Numbered from the stretch's first letter, positions 38,500-48,985 are shown. The stretch: DNA of 64,000 nt from Rhodococcus sp. KRD162 (GCF_017168335.1 NZ_JABFAU010000013.1:1-64000); one strand, 5' to 3'. Notes: generated by a model from the sequence alone, not told the origin. Program-made: numbers and translations.

Positions 38500-39156
38500 T
38501 CATTTCCGCAGAATCAGGTCCAGTGCTTCCGAGCGCGACGCCGCGCTGGACTGCAACAGACCGCGCACGGCCGAGGTGGTGGTGCTGGCACCGGGCTTGC
38601 GGATGCCGCGCATCGCCATGCACAGGTGCTCGGCCTCGATCACCACGATCGCCCCGCGCGGGTCCAGTTTGCGCATCAACGCGTCGGCGATCTGGCTGGT
38701 CAAACGCTCCTGCACCTGTGGACGCTTGGCGTACATGTCCACTACGCGCGCCAGCTTCGACAGTCCGGTGACTTTACCGCTCTTACCCGGGATGTATCCG
38801 ACGTGAGCGACGCCGTGAAACGACACCAGGTGGTGTTCACAGGTGGAGAACATCGGAATGTCGCGAACGAGAACGAGTTCTTGATGTCCCTCGTCGAACG
38901 TCGTGTTCAGCGCCGTGTCCGGGTCGGTGTAGAGACCGGCGAATATCTCGCGGTAGGAGCGCGCGACCCGAGCCGGGGTGTCCAGCAGGCCAGGACGATC
39001 GGGATCCTCCCCCACTGCGATCAGTAGCTCCCGCACCGCTGCCTCGGCGCGAGGTTGATCGAAAGCTGATCCGGTGGCAAAGGCCACCGTCTGTTGTTCG
39101 ACTACCGGGGCTTGTGCCGAGTCCGTTGTCGACTCGACGGTCCGATTGACTGACAC
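38500..39156 (-). CDS. folE: GTP cyclohydrolase I
   Basis: Opens GTP to dihydroneopterin triphosphate, the first folate step, 218 aa. Zinc ligands are the Cys and His of [13 protein letters not shown] and the Cys of [33 protein letters not shown] is the family core. GTG 39156 ([10 protein letters not shown]) has GGAGGG 8 bases upstream. The open frame continues to 39291 without a better start. It lies downstream of ftsH, as in mycobacteria. Confidence 0.95.
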   Translation of the reverse strand: MSVNRTVESTTDSAQAPVVEQQTVAFATGSAFDQPRAEAAVRELLIAVGEDPDRPGLLDTPARVARSYREIFAGLYTDPDTALNTTFDEGHQELVLVRDIPMFSTCEHHLVSFHGVAHVGYIPGKSGKVTGLSKLARVVDMYAKRPQVQERLTSQIADALMRKLDPRGAIVVIEAEHLCMAMRGIRKPGASTTTSAVRGLLQSSAASRSEALDLILRK

Positions 39157-39305
39157 GTGAACGTCCCTCCGGTTGGGCTCCGCGAATGTGACAGCTGGGC
39201 CTGCTGCTTCGGTCCCGAATGGACCGAAACCTCGACTCAGAGCACGGTTCGAACGGCGTACTGGGCCGACCGTGACGAGTCGACCCAGCAAGCCTAATGA
39301 TCAGG

Positions 39306-42194
39306 TCAGCGGTAAGAACCGCCCGGCCCTTCCCAACGTTGCGTCTGGGGACCTTCGTTGCCGTGTTCCTCGGATCCCTCCCCGCCCCGGGAATCCTCGG
39401 ACGGGGTGTCATCGGACCGCTCGTCGCCGGGCAGGGGGTAGTTCTGCGAGGGGTTCGGAACCTCCCACGTCGGAGTCGACGGTTCACGTGCTGCTCCGTC
39501 GTCCCCGTGCTCGGCGTACGGCGGCGCGTGCCGAGATGTCCGTCCCTGATCGCGGGTATCCGGTCGGAACGGATCCGGCTGATACTGCGGGGGCTGGTAC
39601 GACGGCTGCGGGTTGCCGGGCGGCTGGTACGCCTGCGGTGGCCGATACGTCGGGTCCTGTCCCTGTGTCGGATGTCCCTGTGTCGGCTCGTATCGATTCT
39701 CGTCCGATGCCGACGGATCACGCCTCGGCGGCCCCTGGGGCGGCGTGCTCGGCCCCTGGTAGCGAGGCACCGACGGCTGATCGCGCGGCGGCCAGCCCGG
39801 AGCAGACCATCCGGCCGGAGCGCCGTAGTCCGGCCGCGAACCGGTGCTGGGCCCCGATCGAGGATCTGGTCGGCGGTATCCCTCGGAATATCCACCGCCG
39901 TTCGGAGCGCCGCCGTTGGGTGCACCGCCGTTGGGAGCACCGCCGTTGGGTGCGCCGCCGTTGAACGGCTCGCCGTAACCACCGACGGGGCCACCGCGGC
40001 GACCGGCACCGGTAGTGGGCGCGCCGCCGGGAGCACCGTTCGGCGGACCCCCGTTGGGGGGTGCACCGTTCGGCGGGCCACCGTTCGTGGGGGCACCGTT
40101 CGTCGGGGCACCGTTGGTCTGGTTACCCGGGGGCGGTGCGCCGTTGTATCCGTTGCTTCCGTTCGGGTAGCCACCCTTGCTCAGCTGCGGCGATCCGGAG
40201 TAGCTCGGCTGCGGAATCTGTTGCGGCGGAAGCTGCTTCGGGGCCGGAGGCACCGGGGGCCACGGCTCGCCGCGCTCGGCGGCGAGTTCACGAGGAGTCT
40301 TGACCGGCGGCTTGTCCGAGGGCTTGCGGTCACCGAAGTCGTTGAACAGGGTGATGCGCGGCCGCTTGGTCACGCTGTGGAAGATCTTCTCGAGATCCTT
40401 GCGCGTGAGTGTCTCTCGTTCGAGCAGCTCGGATGCAAGGGTGTCGAGTAGGTCGCGGTACTCGTTGAGGATCGCCCACGCCTCGGTGTGCGCAGCCTCG
40501 ATCAGCTTGCGCACCTCCTCGTCGATCTCACGGGCGACCTCGTGCGAGAAGTCGGATTGCTGGCCCATCGAACGGCCGAGGAACGGATCGCCCTGTTCCT
40601 GCCCGTAGCGGACGGCTCCGAGCTTGCTGCTCATGCCGTATTCGGTGACCATCGCGCGGGCGATCTTGGTCGCCTGGTCGATGTCCGAGGATGCTCCGGT
40701 GGTCGGCTCGTGGAAGACGAGCTCCTCCGCCGCGCGTCCACCCATGGCCATGACCAGTCGAGCGATCATCTCCGACCGGGTCATCAGGCCCTTGTCGTCC
40801 TCGGGCACGGTCATCGCGTGGCCACCCGTGCGGCCGCGGGCGAGGATGGTGACCTTGTAGACGGGCTCGATGTCCGGCATCGCCCACGCGGCGAGAGTGT
40901 GCCCGCCCTCGTGGTACGCGGTGATCTTGCGCTCGTGCTCGCTGATGATGCGGCTCTTGCGGCGCGGGCCACCGACGACGCGGTCCACGGATTCCTCGAG
41001 CGAGGCCTCGGTGATGACCGTGCCGTTCTCGCGCGCGGTGAGCAAGGCTGCTTCGTTGATGACGTTGGCCAGGTCGGCTCCGGACATTCCGACGGTTCGC
41101 TTGGCGAGACCTTCGAGGTCTGCGTCCTGAGCGACGGGCTTGCCCGCCGCGTGCACCTTCAGGATCGCCCGACGGCCGGCCAGGTCGGGAGCGCCGACCG
41201 GGATCTGACGGTCGAAACGGCCGGGACGGAGCAGGGCCGGGTCGAGAATGTCGGGGCGGTTGGTGGCGGCGATGAGGATGACGCCGGTGCGCTCACCGAA
41301 ACCGTCCATTTCGACGAGCAACTGATTCAGTGTCTGCTCGCGCTCGTCGTGCCCGCCGCCCATACCTGCGCCGCGCTGCCGTCCGACGGCGTCGATCTCG
41401 TCGACGAAGATGATGCAGGGGCTGTTCTGTTTGGCCTGCTCGAAGAGATCGCGTACGCGTGATGCACCCACACCGACGAACATCTCGACGAAGTCCGAGC
41501 CCGAGATGGTGAAGAACGGGACGCCTGCCTCGCCAGCGACGGCGCGGGCCAGTAGCGTCTTGCCGGTTCCTGGAGGCCCGTACAGCAGCACGCCGCGCGG
41601 AATTTTGGCTCCCAGCGCCTGGTACCGCGACGGGTTCTGCAGGAAGTCCTTGATTTCGTAGAGCTCCTCGACGGCCTCGTCCGCGCCTGCGACGTCGGCG
41701 AAGGTGGTCTTGGGCATGTCCTTCGTCAACTGCTTGGCCTTGGACTTGCCGAAGCCCATGACGCCACCGCGGCCGCCGCCCTGCATACGGCTCATCACGA
41801 AGATGATCACGCCGAGGATCAACACCATCGGAAGGATCAGCAGCAGGAACGAGCTGAACCAGCTTTCCTGGGAGACGGTGGTGTTGTAGCTGGTCAACCC
41901 CTGGGAGTCGACCTTGTCGAATATCTGCTCGGATGCCGAGGCCGGGTACTTCGCGATGATCTTGGTCTGATTGTCGGTGGCGTCGGACGCCTCTTTGAGG
42001 GTCAGCCGGATCTGCTGCTCGCGATCGTCGATCTGCGCGGACTCGACGTTGCGGTCGTCGAGCTGGGCGATCGCCACCGAGGTGTCGACCGTCTTCCAGT
42101 CCCGCGTGTCGTTACCGAAGTAACTGAAGGCATAGATCACCAACAGAATGCCGAAAACGATGGCAAGATTTCGTATTACTGTCTTCCGATTCAT
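39306..42194 (-). CDS. ftsH: ATP-dependent zinc metalloprotease FtsH with long C-terminal tail
   Basis: Membrane AAA+ protease for quality control, 962 aa, well above the usual 650-800. Two transmembrane helices flank an extracytoplasmic domain (residues about 5-25 and 110-135). Walker A is GPPGTGKT (about 205), the pore motif is in [16 protein letters not shown], and the zinc site is HEGGH (about 425). From about residue 635 a ~320-residue tail rich in Gly, Pro and Asn begins, with NGAP/NGGAP tandem repeats, then Pro/Gln/Tyr-rich stretches and an acidic end. It leads the folate cluster. No strong ribosome site precedes ATG 42194. Confidence 0.95.
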   Translation of the reverse strand: MNRKTVIRNLAIVFGILLVIYAFSYFGNDTRDWKTVDTSVAIAQLDDRNVESAQIDDREQQIRLTLKEASDATDNQTKIIAKYPASASEQIFDKVDSQGLTSYNTTVSQESWFSSFLLLILPMVLILGVIIFVMSRMQGGGRGGVMGFGKSKAKQLTKDMPKTTFADVAGADEAVEELYEIKDFLQNPSRYQALGAKIPRGVLLYGPPGTGKTLLARAVAGEAGVPFFTISGSDFVEMFVGVGASRVRDLFEQAKQNSPCIIFVDEIDAVGRQRGAGMGGGHDEREQTLNQLLVEMDGFGERTGVILIAATNRPDILDPALLRPGRFDRQIPVGAPDLAGRRAILKVHAAGKPVAQDADLEGLAKRTVGMSGADLANVINEAALLTARENGTVITEASLEESVDRVVGGPRRKSRIISEHERKITAYHEGGHTLAAWAMPDIEPVYKVTILARGRTGGHAMTVPEDDKGLMTRSEMIARLVMAMGGRAAEELVFHEPTTGASSDIDQATKIARAMVTEYGMSSKLGAVRYGQEQGDPFLGRSMGQQSDFSHEVAREIDEEVRKLIEAAHTEAWAILNEYRDLLDTLASELLERETLTRKDLEKIFHSVTKRPRITLFNDFGDRKPSDKPPVKTPRELAAERGEPWPPVPPAPKQLPPQQIPQPSYSGSPQLSKGGYPNGSNGYNGAPPPGNQTNGAPTNGAPTNGGPPNGAPPNGGPPNGAPGGAPTTGAGRRGGPVGGYGEPFNGGAPNGGAPNGGAPNGGAPNGGGYSEGYRRPDPRSGPSTGSRPDYGAPAGWSAPGWPPRDQPSVPRYQGPSTPPQGPPRRDPSASDENRYEPTQGHPTQGQDPTYRPPQAYQPPGNPQPSYQPPQYQPDPFRPDTRDQGRTSRHAPPYAEHGDDGAAREPSTPTWEVPNPSQNYPLPGDERSDDTPSEDSRGGEGSEEHGNEGPQTQRWEGPGGSYR
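39894..39966. repeat. 15-bp tandem repeats in the ftsH tail
   Basis: Near-identical 15-bp units of the type CCGCCGTTGGGTGCA (plus strand) encode NGGAP repeats. A second, less regular set at about 40021-40130 encodes [10 protein letters not shown] units. Confidence 0.8.
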
Positions 42195-42414
42195 ACAGCT
42201 TCAGCCGACTCGGCCGTGTCCTTTCAGTCCGCTCCCGCGCGCTGGCTGCTCCCTGCCCGCCGGATGCTCCAGGCTACCGCGAGACCCGGACATCGGACTC
42301 GCTCATACCTGGCACTCTGCGTCCACGCACCTGTCGGCGTCGACGCTTCTTCCCCTCCAACGACCGCACTCCCCCTGCAGTTCCCCACCTTCTGGGGCAC
42401 CCTATCCGCATCGA

Positions 42415-42545
42415 TGGACCATTGCACACGTCACAGCGCGTCAGTGGTCCATTCACGCGACGCGTCAGTGGTCCACTGCACACACGTCCGAGCGCGTCAG
42501 TGGACCATTGCACACGTCTGAGCGCGTCGGTGGTCCATTCACGCG
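42415..42545. repeat. Intergenic array of five TGGWCCA-anchored repeats between hpt and ftsH
   Basis: Within the 382 bp gap 42195-42576, TGGACCA or its reverse complement TGGTCCA starts a unit at 42415, 42445, 42469, 42501 and 42531. Each is followed by a variable form of YTGCACACGTC and, in three units, AGCGCGTCAG/GTCGG. Unit lengths are 30, 24, 32 and 30 bp. The anchors alternate orientation, so hairpins can form. The rest of the gap (42195-42414) holds no gene I can support and presumably carries the ftsH promoter. Confidence 0.75.
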
Positions 42546-42576
42546 AACCGGGTACCCCCACGAAGCCGAACCGAAC

Positions 42577-43143
42577 TCAGCTGTAGACCTTGGGGTCCAG
42601 CAGGCCGATGTACGGCAGATCCCGGTAGCGCTCGTTGTAGTCCAGGCCGTATCCCACGACGAAATCGTTGGGGATGTCGAAGCCCACGTTCGCCACCTCG
42701 ACGTCGACCTTGATGGCTTCGGGCTTGCGCAGCAACGTCACCACCGCCAACGACGCGGGCGATCGGGTTGCGAGGTTGCGCTTGAGCCAGCTCAACGTCA
42801 GGCCGGAATCGATGATGTCCTCGACGATCAGCACGTGGCGTCCAGTGATGTCCCGATCGAGATCCTTGAGGATGCGAACGACCCCGGAGGACGACGTGGA
42901 CGAGCCGTACGAGCTGACCGCCATGAACTCGAGCTGCGCCGGGATGGGCAGGGCCCTGGCGAAGTCGGTCATGAACATGATCGCGCCCTTGAGCACACCG
43001 ACCAGCAGCAGGTCACCTTCGGGCGAACCCTCGGGGTATCGCAGGGCGATCTCGTCTGCCAGTTCCTGGGTGCGCGTTTTGATCTGTTCCTCGGAAATGA
43101 GAACCGATTCGATGTCGCCCTCGTACACGGGGTTTCCCTTCAT
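42577..43143 (-). CDS. hpt: Hypoxanthine phosphoribosyltransferase
   Basis: Purine salvage enzyme making IMP/GMP from hypoxanthine/guanine and PRPP, 188 aa. The PRPP-binding motif is [33 protein letters not shown] and the C-terminal [21 protein letters not shown] are family signatures. The ATG overlaps the tilS stop by 4 bp, the conserved tilS-hpt order. Confidence 0.95.
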   Translation of the reverse strand: MKGNPVYEGDIESVLISEEQIKTRTQELADEIALRYPEGSPEGDLLLVGVLKGAIMFMTDFARALPIPAQLEFMAVSSYGSSTSSSGVVRILKDLDRDITGRHVLIVEDIIDSGLTLSWLKRNLATRSPASLAVVTLLRKPEAIKVDVEVANVGFDIPNDFVVGYGLDYNERYRDLPYIGLLDPKVYS

Positions 43144-44117
43144 TCGTTCTCCAGGCCGACGCTCAGCCTGCCATGCCGACGCGTGCACACCAACCTCGCC
43201 TCGGGCGTTCCCCCAGGCAGCGCAACTCCGCCCTGCCCGGTCCACCGTTCGACGAGGGCATCGACCGCGCGGAGCTGCCGGTCGGTCAGCGATCTCACAC
43301 CCCGGCCGAGCAGCCAGCGCCGCAGTACTCGGCGACGAACGGCCGGCTCGACCGTCTCGATCGCCGCGATCTCGATCTCGGCCGCATCCGCATCGACGAC
43401 GGACTCGGCCATCGCATCGAGCACCAGGCCGTCCTCGCGCAACTGCTCGGCGGTGCGCGCGAGCGCGGCGGCGACGCCGCCTCCCAGTACGTCCTCGAGC
43501 AGAGGCAGCACCTCGTGACGCAACCGCACCCGTGTGAAGTCGGTGTCGGTGTTGTGCGGATCCTCGAACGGTCGAACCCCCAGTTCGACGCAGGCAGCCC
43601 GGGTCACCGAGCGCTCGACGCCCAGCAGTGGCCGACCCCAGGGGGCGTCGAATTCCGCCATCCCGGCGATCGACCGCGGCCCCGATCCGCGCCCCAAGCC
43701 CAGCAGGACCGTCTCGGCCTGGTCGTCGAGGGTGTGCGCCACCAGGACCGAGGCGTCACCACGTGCGGCGTTCAGCGCCTCGTACCGTGCTCGTCGCGCG
43801 GCGGCTTCCATTCCACCGGAACCGGACACCTGCACCTGCAGAACCCGTGCCTGCACCGCTCCGAACTTCACGGCGTGGGCCGCTGCGGCGGAGGCGACCT
43901 CCGCCGAGCCGGGCTGCAGGCCGTGATCGACGATCAATGCACGCACGTTCGGTGCCTCGGCCACGGTCGCCGCCGTCAGGGCCAGCGAATCGGCACCACC
44001 GGACAACGCGACGGCGACAGGCCCGGGATGGGCCGCCGACCAGGCCCGCACCGCATGCCGAATCTCGAGCAGAGCGCGCCCTTCCGGTAACAGGGCAGAC
44101 GGCGCGGGCCGGTGCAC
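43140..44117 (-). CDS. tilS: tRNA(Ile)-lysidine synthase
   Basis: ATP-dependent lysidine formation at C34 of tRNA-Ile(CAU), essential for AUA decoding, 325 aa. The PP-loop motif is [35 protein letters not shown] and [11 protein letters not shown] are family motifs, and the shortened C terminus is normal for actinobacteria. I use GTG 44117, 2 bp after the upstream metallopeptidase stop, with GGGA just before it. The frame stays open further upstream inside that gene. Confidence 0.93.
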   Translation of the reverse strand: MHRPAPSALLPEGRALLEIRHAVRAWSAAHPGPVAVALSGGADSLALTAATVAEAPNVRALIVDHGLQPGSAEVASAAAAHAVKFGAVQARVLQVQVSGSGGMEAAARRARYEALNAARGDASVLVAHTLDDQAETVLLGLGRGSGPRSIAGMAEFDAPWGRPLLGVERSVTRAACVELGVRPFEDPHNTDTDFTRVRLRHEVLPLLEDVLGGGVAAALARTAEQLREDGLVLDAMAESVVDADAAEIEIAAIETVEPAVRRRVLRRWLLGRGVRSLTDRQLRAVDALVERWTGQGGVALPGGTPEARLVCTRRHGRLSVGLENE

Positions 44118-44119
44118 TG

Positions 44120-45220
44120 CTATCCCAGGACCCGGGCGATCCACGCGTCCGGGGCCTCGATCTCCGACAGCAACGGCAGGGTGTCGGCGTCGGTCCACAC
44201 GGTGTTGAAGCGTTCCATCCCCACCGCGCCGACGACGTGGTCGACGAACGCCTTGCCGCGCACGTACTGCGCCATCTTCGCGTCCATGCCGAGCAGTGCG
44301 CGGACGACGCGTTGCAGCGGACCGACCTTGCGCCGACGACGCTGGTCGAACGCACTGCGAATGTGGGCGACGGTCGGCACGACGGCGGGTCCGACGGCAT
44401 CCATCACGTGGTCGGCGTGCCCTTCGAGCAGGGTGCCCAACACCAGGAGTCGGTCTATGGCGTCGCGCTGCGGCTGCGGTTGGGTGGCGCGCAGCAGGCC
44501 GACGATGCCTGCATCCTCCGACTTCGACACCCCGCCCGGATGTCGGCGGGCCTTCAGTGCACCGGTCAGCCGATCGGCGAGGTCGGTGAGGGGCTCGTCG
44601 GCACCGTCGGAGAGCACCCCGACGTTCTCCCGCATGTAGCCACCCAGCCACGGAGCGGAGGAGAACTGCACTCGGTGCGTCACCTCGTGCAGGCACACCC
44701 ACAGCCGAAAATCGCTCGGCGACACCCGAAGTGCCCGCTCGACGGCAATCACGTTCGGCGCGACCAGGAGCAATGTTCCGTGTTCCCCGGTGAACGGGTC
44801 GTACTGCCCCAGGATGGCACCGGACAAGAACGCCAACATCGCTCCGGCCTGCAGCCCGGCGGGCTTTCCGGCGAGTAACCCGGATGGCGGCTCGTCGTCG
44901 TCGCCCGTCAGATGCTGCATCGACGACGCGGCCGCGGTGATCCAGCCTGCTCGGTCGACCACCTGGGCGTCGGGCACGGGCAGTCCGTCGGCCAGACCGG
45001 TCGTATCGCGGACCGGCCCCTCGGCTCGAATCGATGCGGCGGCAAGCTCTTCCACGGCCGCCTGCGCGGTGTAGCGGGAGGTGGCCGGGCCTTTACGGGC
45101 CAGCTTGATTCCGGTCTTGGCGGCGACGGACCAGTCGACTGCGCCCGCGAATCCGGATGCGCCTTCGCTTTCCCCGGTGTGTGGGGCTTTTTCGCTGTTC
45201 GCTTGCGTTCCGCTGTTCAC
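44120..45220 (-). CDS. Zincin-like metallopeptidase, DUF2342 family
   Basis: A 366 aa putative zinc hydrolase. The metal site is HEVTH in WVCLHEVTHRVQFS, and the third-ligand region is probably LLEGHADHVMDAVG. SAPWLGGYMRENVGVL and the family C terminus (MERFNTVWTDADTLPLLSEI) are conserved in actinobacteria. GTG 45220 overlaps the dacB stop (GTGA). The order dacB-DUF2342-tilS-hpt matches M. tuberculosis. The substrate is unknown. Some databases label the family as linked to F420 biosynthesis, but nothing here supports that. Confidence 0.87.
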   Translation of the reverse strand: MNSGTQANSEKAPHTGESEGASGFAGAVDWSVAAKTGIKLARKGPATSRYTAQAAVEELAAASIRAEGPVRDTTGLADGLPVPDAQVVDRAGWITAAASSMQHLTGDDDEPPSGLLAGKPAGLQAGAMLAFLSGAILGQYDPFTGEHGTLLLVAPNVIAVERALRVSPSDFRLWVCLHEVTHRVQFSSAPWLGGYMRENVGVLSDGADEPLTDLADRLTGALKARRHPGGVSKSEDAGIVGLLRATQPQPQRDAIDRLLVLGTLLEGHADHVMDAVGPAVVPTVAHIRSAFDQRRRRKVGPLQRVVRALLGMDAKMAQYVRGKAFVDHVVGAVGMERFNTVWTDADTLPLLSEIEAPDAWIARVLG

Positions 45221-46620
45221 TGGCAACCACACGATCTCAAGGTCGATGCCACGGCATCGAGGGCGGGACGACTGGCCTCGGGCGGCCGATCGTTCGACAT
45301 CAGCGCGAAGGTCAGGATTCGACCGTCGACATCCACGACGTAACCTGCGAGAGCACTTGCAGTGGAGAGGGTTCCAGTCTTGGCCCGCACCCATCCTGCA
45401 CCGGTGCGATCCCCCGAGGCGTATCGATCCGACAGCGTTCCGGTGGCTCCGGCAACGGGCAGGTAATCGAGCATGGGACGTAGCGACGGCTGCTCGCTTC
45501 CGGCGGCGGAGGTGAGCACCTGATCGAGCAGCCGCGCCGGAATCTTCCCGTCCACCGACAATCCGCTGGCATCGTGCAGGGTCAGGCCGGCCATGTCGAA
45601 TCCGGCGGAGTACAGGGTCTGTCCGATGGATGCGACCGCGCCGGAGAAGCTTGCGCTCGTGTTCATCTCGATCGCGAGCTCACGCCCGACCGCCTCGGCG
45701 AGGACGTTGTCGGAACGATAGATCATCTGCTGCAATCGGTTTCGGAGCGGGGCGGACTGCACGGAGGCGATTTGATCGGCACCCTCGGCGGCCGTGCCGG
45801 TCGTCACTGCTGCCGGGTCGACGCCCAGTCCCGCGGCCAGGGCACGGCCCGCGTCCAGGGCCGGGGTGGTGCTGCGCGGCGACTCGTCGACCAGTGGTTG
45901 TGATCTTCCGCCGTCGAGCATGATCGGTTCGATCGGGGTGATCGAGCCGGCTCCGATGTCGGCGGGGAACCAGCCTTCGGCCATGGTGTCGCCGGAGTAG
46001 ATCGAGGTGTCGACGGTGATGCTGCGCACGGTGGTTCCGCTGCGACGGATCTGCTCGACCAGGTCGTCGATCCGCGCGGCACCCGGGTAGAACCCGTCGG
46101 TCCCCACCGGCTGTGCGGTGAGCGTGGGATCACCGCCTGCGATCAGCACGATGTTTCCCTCGCCGGTGCCCTGAACCACGCGGGTGGTGACCCGGTGGTC
46201 CGGCGGAAGCGCCAGCATCGCTGCCGCCGCGGTGAGCACCTTGGTCGTCGATGCGGGGGTCATCGGTGTATCGGGGTTCTGCGACCACAGGACCTGCCCG
46301 GACTGCGCATCGGCGACGGTTCCGGTGAACGTGCCGAGATCGGGGTTGTCGATCACCCGGGCCAGTGCGTTCGCCAGACCCGCGGAGGTGGGTGCAGGCG
46401 CGGAGCTGGGGAACGGGGTGATCTCCGGGTTCGGCAACACCGTCTCCGGTGGCGGTGCGATCGTGATCTCGGCACCGTCGGACACCGACGGAAGTACCAG
46501 CGCTGCTGTCGTTGCGGCGAGGATCGCCACGAACACGGCACACAGCGTCAGTACCAGCCGCTTCTTCCTGCGCCGTCGTCCCGCTGTGGGACCGAGGAAC
46601 CGCCGTGTCAGCCCCGCCAC
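45217..46620 (-). CDS. dacB: D-alanyl-D-alanine carboxypeptidase/endopeptidase (PBP4, DacB type)
   Basis: Peptidoglycan-modifying penicillin-binding protein of 467 aa. A basic N terminus (GRRRRKKR) precedes a signal anchor (LVLTLCAVFVAILAATTAALVL), then a Pro-rich spacer. Active-site motifs are STTK in PASTTKVL, SDN in YRSDNVLAE and KTG in RAKTGTLS, the S13 family set. GTG 46620 follows GGAGG by only about 4 bases. It diverges from ppa over 145 bp and leads the dacB-DUF2342-tilS-hpt unit. Confidence 0.93.
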   Translation of the reverse strand: MAGLTRRFLGPTAGRRRRKKRLVLTLCAVFVAILAATTAALVLPSVSDGAEITIAPPPETVLPNPEITPFPSSAPAPTSAGLANALARVIDNPDLGTFTGTVADAQSGQVLWSQNPDTPMTPASTTKVLTAAAAMLALPPDHRVTTRVVQGTGEGNIVLIAGGDPTLTAQPVGTDGFYPGAARIDDLVEQIRRSGTTVRSITVDTSIYSGDTMAEGWFPADIGAGSITPIEPIMLDGGRSQPLVDESPRSTTPALDAGRALAAGLGVDPAAVTTGTAAEGADQIASVQSAPLRNRLQQMIYRSDNVLAEAVGRELAIEMNTSASFSGAVASIGQTLYSAGFDMAGLTLHDASGLSVDGKIPARLLDQVLTSAAGSEQPSLRPMLDYLPVAGATGTLSDRYASGDRTGAGWVRAKTGTLSTASALAGYVVDVDGRILTFALMSNDRPPEASRPALDAVASTLRSCGCQ

Positions 46621-46765
46621 CGTTCCTCCGTAACTGCCCTTGTCTTACCCGAGATCGTTCTGTCAACAGTATCCTCGGGTCCGGTAGCCTTTGCGCCGCC
46701 ACCATCGACACACATACCGCAACTACTCGAGCCCACGGGCTCGACGAAGACAGTGAGGACTGCAC

Positions 46766-47257
46766 GTGCCGTTCGACGTCACCATCGAGATCCCCAAGGG
46801 GCAGCGCAACAAGTACGAGGTCGACCACGTCACCGGACGTGTTCGCCTCGACCGCTACCTTTACACCGCGATGGCGTACCCAGCCGATTACGGCTACATC
46901 GAGAACACGCTCGGCGAGGACGGCGATCCGCTGGACGCACTGGTGCTGTTGCCCGAGTCCGTCTTTCCCGGCGTCATCGTCGAGGCGCGCCCGGTTGCCA
47001 TGTTCAAGATGGTCGACGAGGCCGGTGGCGACGACAAGGTGCTGTGCGTTCCTGCAGGCGACACCCGCTGGGATCACATTCAGGATCTGAGCGACGTGTC
47101 GACCTTCGAGCTCGATGCGATCAAGCATTTCTTCGTCCATTACAAGGATCTCGAACCCAACAAGCACGTCACCGGGGCAGACTGGGTGGGACGTGCCGAG
47201 GCCGAGGCCGAAATCGCTGCGTCGATCAAGCGTTTGACGGACAATCCGGGTCACTGA
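46766..47257 (+). CDS. ppa: Inorganic pyrophosphatase
   Basis: Soluble family I pyrophosphatase, 163 aa. It drives biosynthesis by hydrolysing PPi. [38 protein letters not shown] (metal-binding Asp cluster) and the Lys of HYKDLEPNK are the active-site segments. GTG 46766 follows GAGGA by 6 bases. A TGTCAA/TAGCCT pair with an 18-bp spacer in the divergent gap is a weak promoter candidate. Confidence 0.95.
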   Translation: MPFDVTIEIPKGQRNKYEVDHVTGRVRLDRYLYTAMAYPADYGYIENTLGEDGDPLDALVLLPESVFPGVIVEARPVAMFKMVDEAGGDDKVLCVPAGDTRWDHIQDLSDVSTFELDAIKHFFVHYKDLEPNKHVTGADWVGRAEAEAEIAASIKRLTDNPGH

Positions 47258-47318
47258 TCGTTTCGGTACCGCACCTCGTCTCGGCCGTGAGCCGGCGACA
47301 TACAGTTTGGGGAGACCT

Positions 47319-47777
47319 ATGACCGACAGCAGTTCCAACGGCACCGCCGGTGATCGGCGGAATCTCGAATCGAGGCCGATCTCGGACCCGACGCAGTTTC
47401 CCGATCTGCCGGTGACGGTCGTCCTCGACCGTATTCCCGTGCCGATCCTCGCTGTCGACCCCACCGGCGCAATCGTGTTCGCGAACGAGGCCTTCGACGA
47501 TCTGTTCGGTCTCGACCGCACCGAACGTGAAGATTTCCACCTGCACGACATCTTTCCCGATCGGGCTCCGGAGGGCGTCAACGTCGCCGACATGTTTCTC
47601 ACGACGGTGGCCACCCGCGCCGATTCTCTGTGGCGGATGACCGACAAGACCGGTGACATCGTTCAGGTGCGCGCCAGCAAGTCGATCCTGCGTCGTACCG
47701 AGGACACCATCGTCCTCGTCGCGCTCGAGGACTTCACCGATCAGTTGTGGAACGACCCCAAGAGCGCGCTGCGCTGA
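47319..47777 (+). CDS. Stand-alone PAS-domain protein
   Basis: A 152 aa protein made of one PAS domain (about residues 30-140): LDRIPVPILAVDPTGAIVFANEAFDDLFGLDR opens the fold and LRRTEDTIVLVALEDFTDQL closes it. There is no kinase, GGDEF or HTH output, so it must act through a partner. The next gene, convergent and 45 bp away, is a diguanylate cyclase without a sensor domain of its own beyond membrane helices. GGGAGA precedes ATG 47319. Ligand unknown. Confidence 0.8.
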   Translation: MTDSSSNGTAGDRRNLESRPISDPTQFPDLPVTVVLDRIPVPILAVDPTGAIVFANEAFDDLFGLDRTEREDFHLHDIFPDRAPEGVNVADMFLTTVATRADSLWRMTDKTGDIVQVRASKSILRRTEDTIVLVALEDFTDQLWNDPKSALR

Positions 47778-47803
47778 TCGTTCCTCCCCGGACGAGGTAC
47801 CTG

Positions 47804-47853
47804 GACGGTGTGCGCCGGCGAGTCACTCGCCGGCGTACACCGTCGTTTTGTTT
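47804..47853 (+). terminator. Strong intrinsic terminator after the PAS gene
   Basis: Arms 47804-47823 and 47825-47844 pair over 20 bp with one G-T mismatch and a minimal loop, then GTTTTGTTT follows. The stem includes the stop codon and last codons of the convergent diguanylate cyclase gene. The U-tract is on the plus strand only. Confidence 0.85.
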
Positions 47854-48899
47854 CCACCCGCATGCTTCGACTCGTACATCGCGGTGTCCGCGTCGAGCAG
47901 AACGTTGTGCAGCAGATCCGAGGTGCTCCCGAACTCTGCGGCAGTGGACCAACGGTTGCCCGCGATCAGCGCCACGCCGACACTGCCGGTGACCGGCACC
48001 TCGTCCAGCGGATCGTGGATCGCCTCGCGGATCTCGTCGGCACAACGACGCACCGTGGTGTCGGCGACCGACAGCGCGATGGTGAACTCCTCGCCTCCGG
48101 TGCGGGCTACGCACGGCCGCCCACCCGCGGCAGCAGTGAGTCTGCGGGCCGTACGCCGCAGCACGTGATCGCCGACCGCATGTCCGTATGTGTCGTTGAC
48201 CAGCTTGAATCGGTCGAGGTCGACCACCATCAACGCCACCGAGCCCTCCGCGTCGGGAGTGGCCATCATGCGCTGGAACCGCAATTCCAGGCCGCGCCGG
48301 TTGAGCAGGCCCGTCAACGAATCGGTGTTGGCGAGATCGAGTTGACGCCGAATGACTGCACGGAACGCCAGCACGGAGTTGACCACCAGAACCGTCACCA
48401 GTACCCGCGCGAGGATCGAGGCGGGATCGTCCGGCTTCTCGACCAGGGCCAGCAGTGCGAGGACCACGATGACGGCGTTGACGAACGCAGTGTGAAACTT
48501 GAGCAAGTTCCGTCGCGAGAAGTACGCGATATAGGTGCCGATCACCGCGAACAGGGCCGCCCCGTTGAGGGCCAGGTGCCGGTCTCCGAAAGACAGCAGC
48601 ATCGCCGAGACGCCCATGTCGGCGTACACCACGAACCATCCGGGCATGTGGGAGACGTCCACGGAACGCAACCACCACCAGGCTCCTACGGGGATGGTCG
48701 AGAGCAACACCACCACGCAGACGGCCGTTGCTGTCACTCCGACCGGACCGTCGGAGGACAGCATCACGATCACCCCGATCAGACCGAACGAGGGCACCAG
48801 CAGCGCAATGCCCCGCGCCACCCGGCGTTCGAGCCAGACCGAACTCGTATGTGATCCAGCGTCGAACGACAGTGGCGACGCACCGCGACCGGTTGGCAC
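47823..48899 (-). CDS. Membrane diguanylate cyclase
   Basis: Synthesises c-di-GMP from GTP, 358 aa. About six hydrophobic helices fill residues 30-195 (RGIALLVPSFGLIGVIVML, VTATAVCVVVLLSTIPVGAW and others). The C-terminal GGDEF domain has the intact active site GGEEF (about residue 266) with DLDRFKLVNDTYGHAVGDHVL. No RxxD inhibitory site is visible five residues upstream (the sequence is RPCVARTGGEEF). GTG 48899 has a GGAGGGGG stretch 4 bases upstream. It lies 86 bp downstream of the MarR gene. Confidence 0.88.
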   Translation of the reverse strand: MPTGRGASPLSFDAGSHTSSVWLERRVARGIALLVPSFGLIGVIVMLSSDGPVGVTATAVCVVVLLSTIPVGAWWWLRSVDVSHMPGWFVVYADMGVSAMLLSFGDRHLALNGAALFAVIGTYIAYFSRRNLLKFHTAFVNAVIVVLALLALVEKPDDPASILARVLVTVLVVNSVLAFRAVIRRQLDLANTDSLTGLLNRRGLELRFQRMMATPDAEGSVALMVVDLDRFKLVNDTYGHAVGDHVLRRTARRLTAAAGGRPCVARTGGEEFTIALSVADTTVRRCADEIREAIHDPLDEVPVTGSVGVALIAGNRWSTAAEFGSTSDLLHNVLLDADTAMYESKHAGGNKTTVYAGE

Positions 48900-48985
48900 T
48901 GCACCCCCTCCATCCGTGCTGAATCGACGAGCGCCCTCGCATGGCTGCCGATCACCCCGACGATCGGCCACCGGGTGCTCAGACG

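Noticed and set aside
42415..42545. CRISPR array
   Set aside because: Units vary from 24 to 32 bp, anchors alternate orientation, there are no unique spacers of constant size and no cas genes nearby.
43140..44702. A longer TilS with about 195 extra N-terminal residues
   Set aside because: The extension lies wholly inside the conserved DUF2342 gene in another frame. GTG 44117 gives a TilS of normal actinobacterial length.
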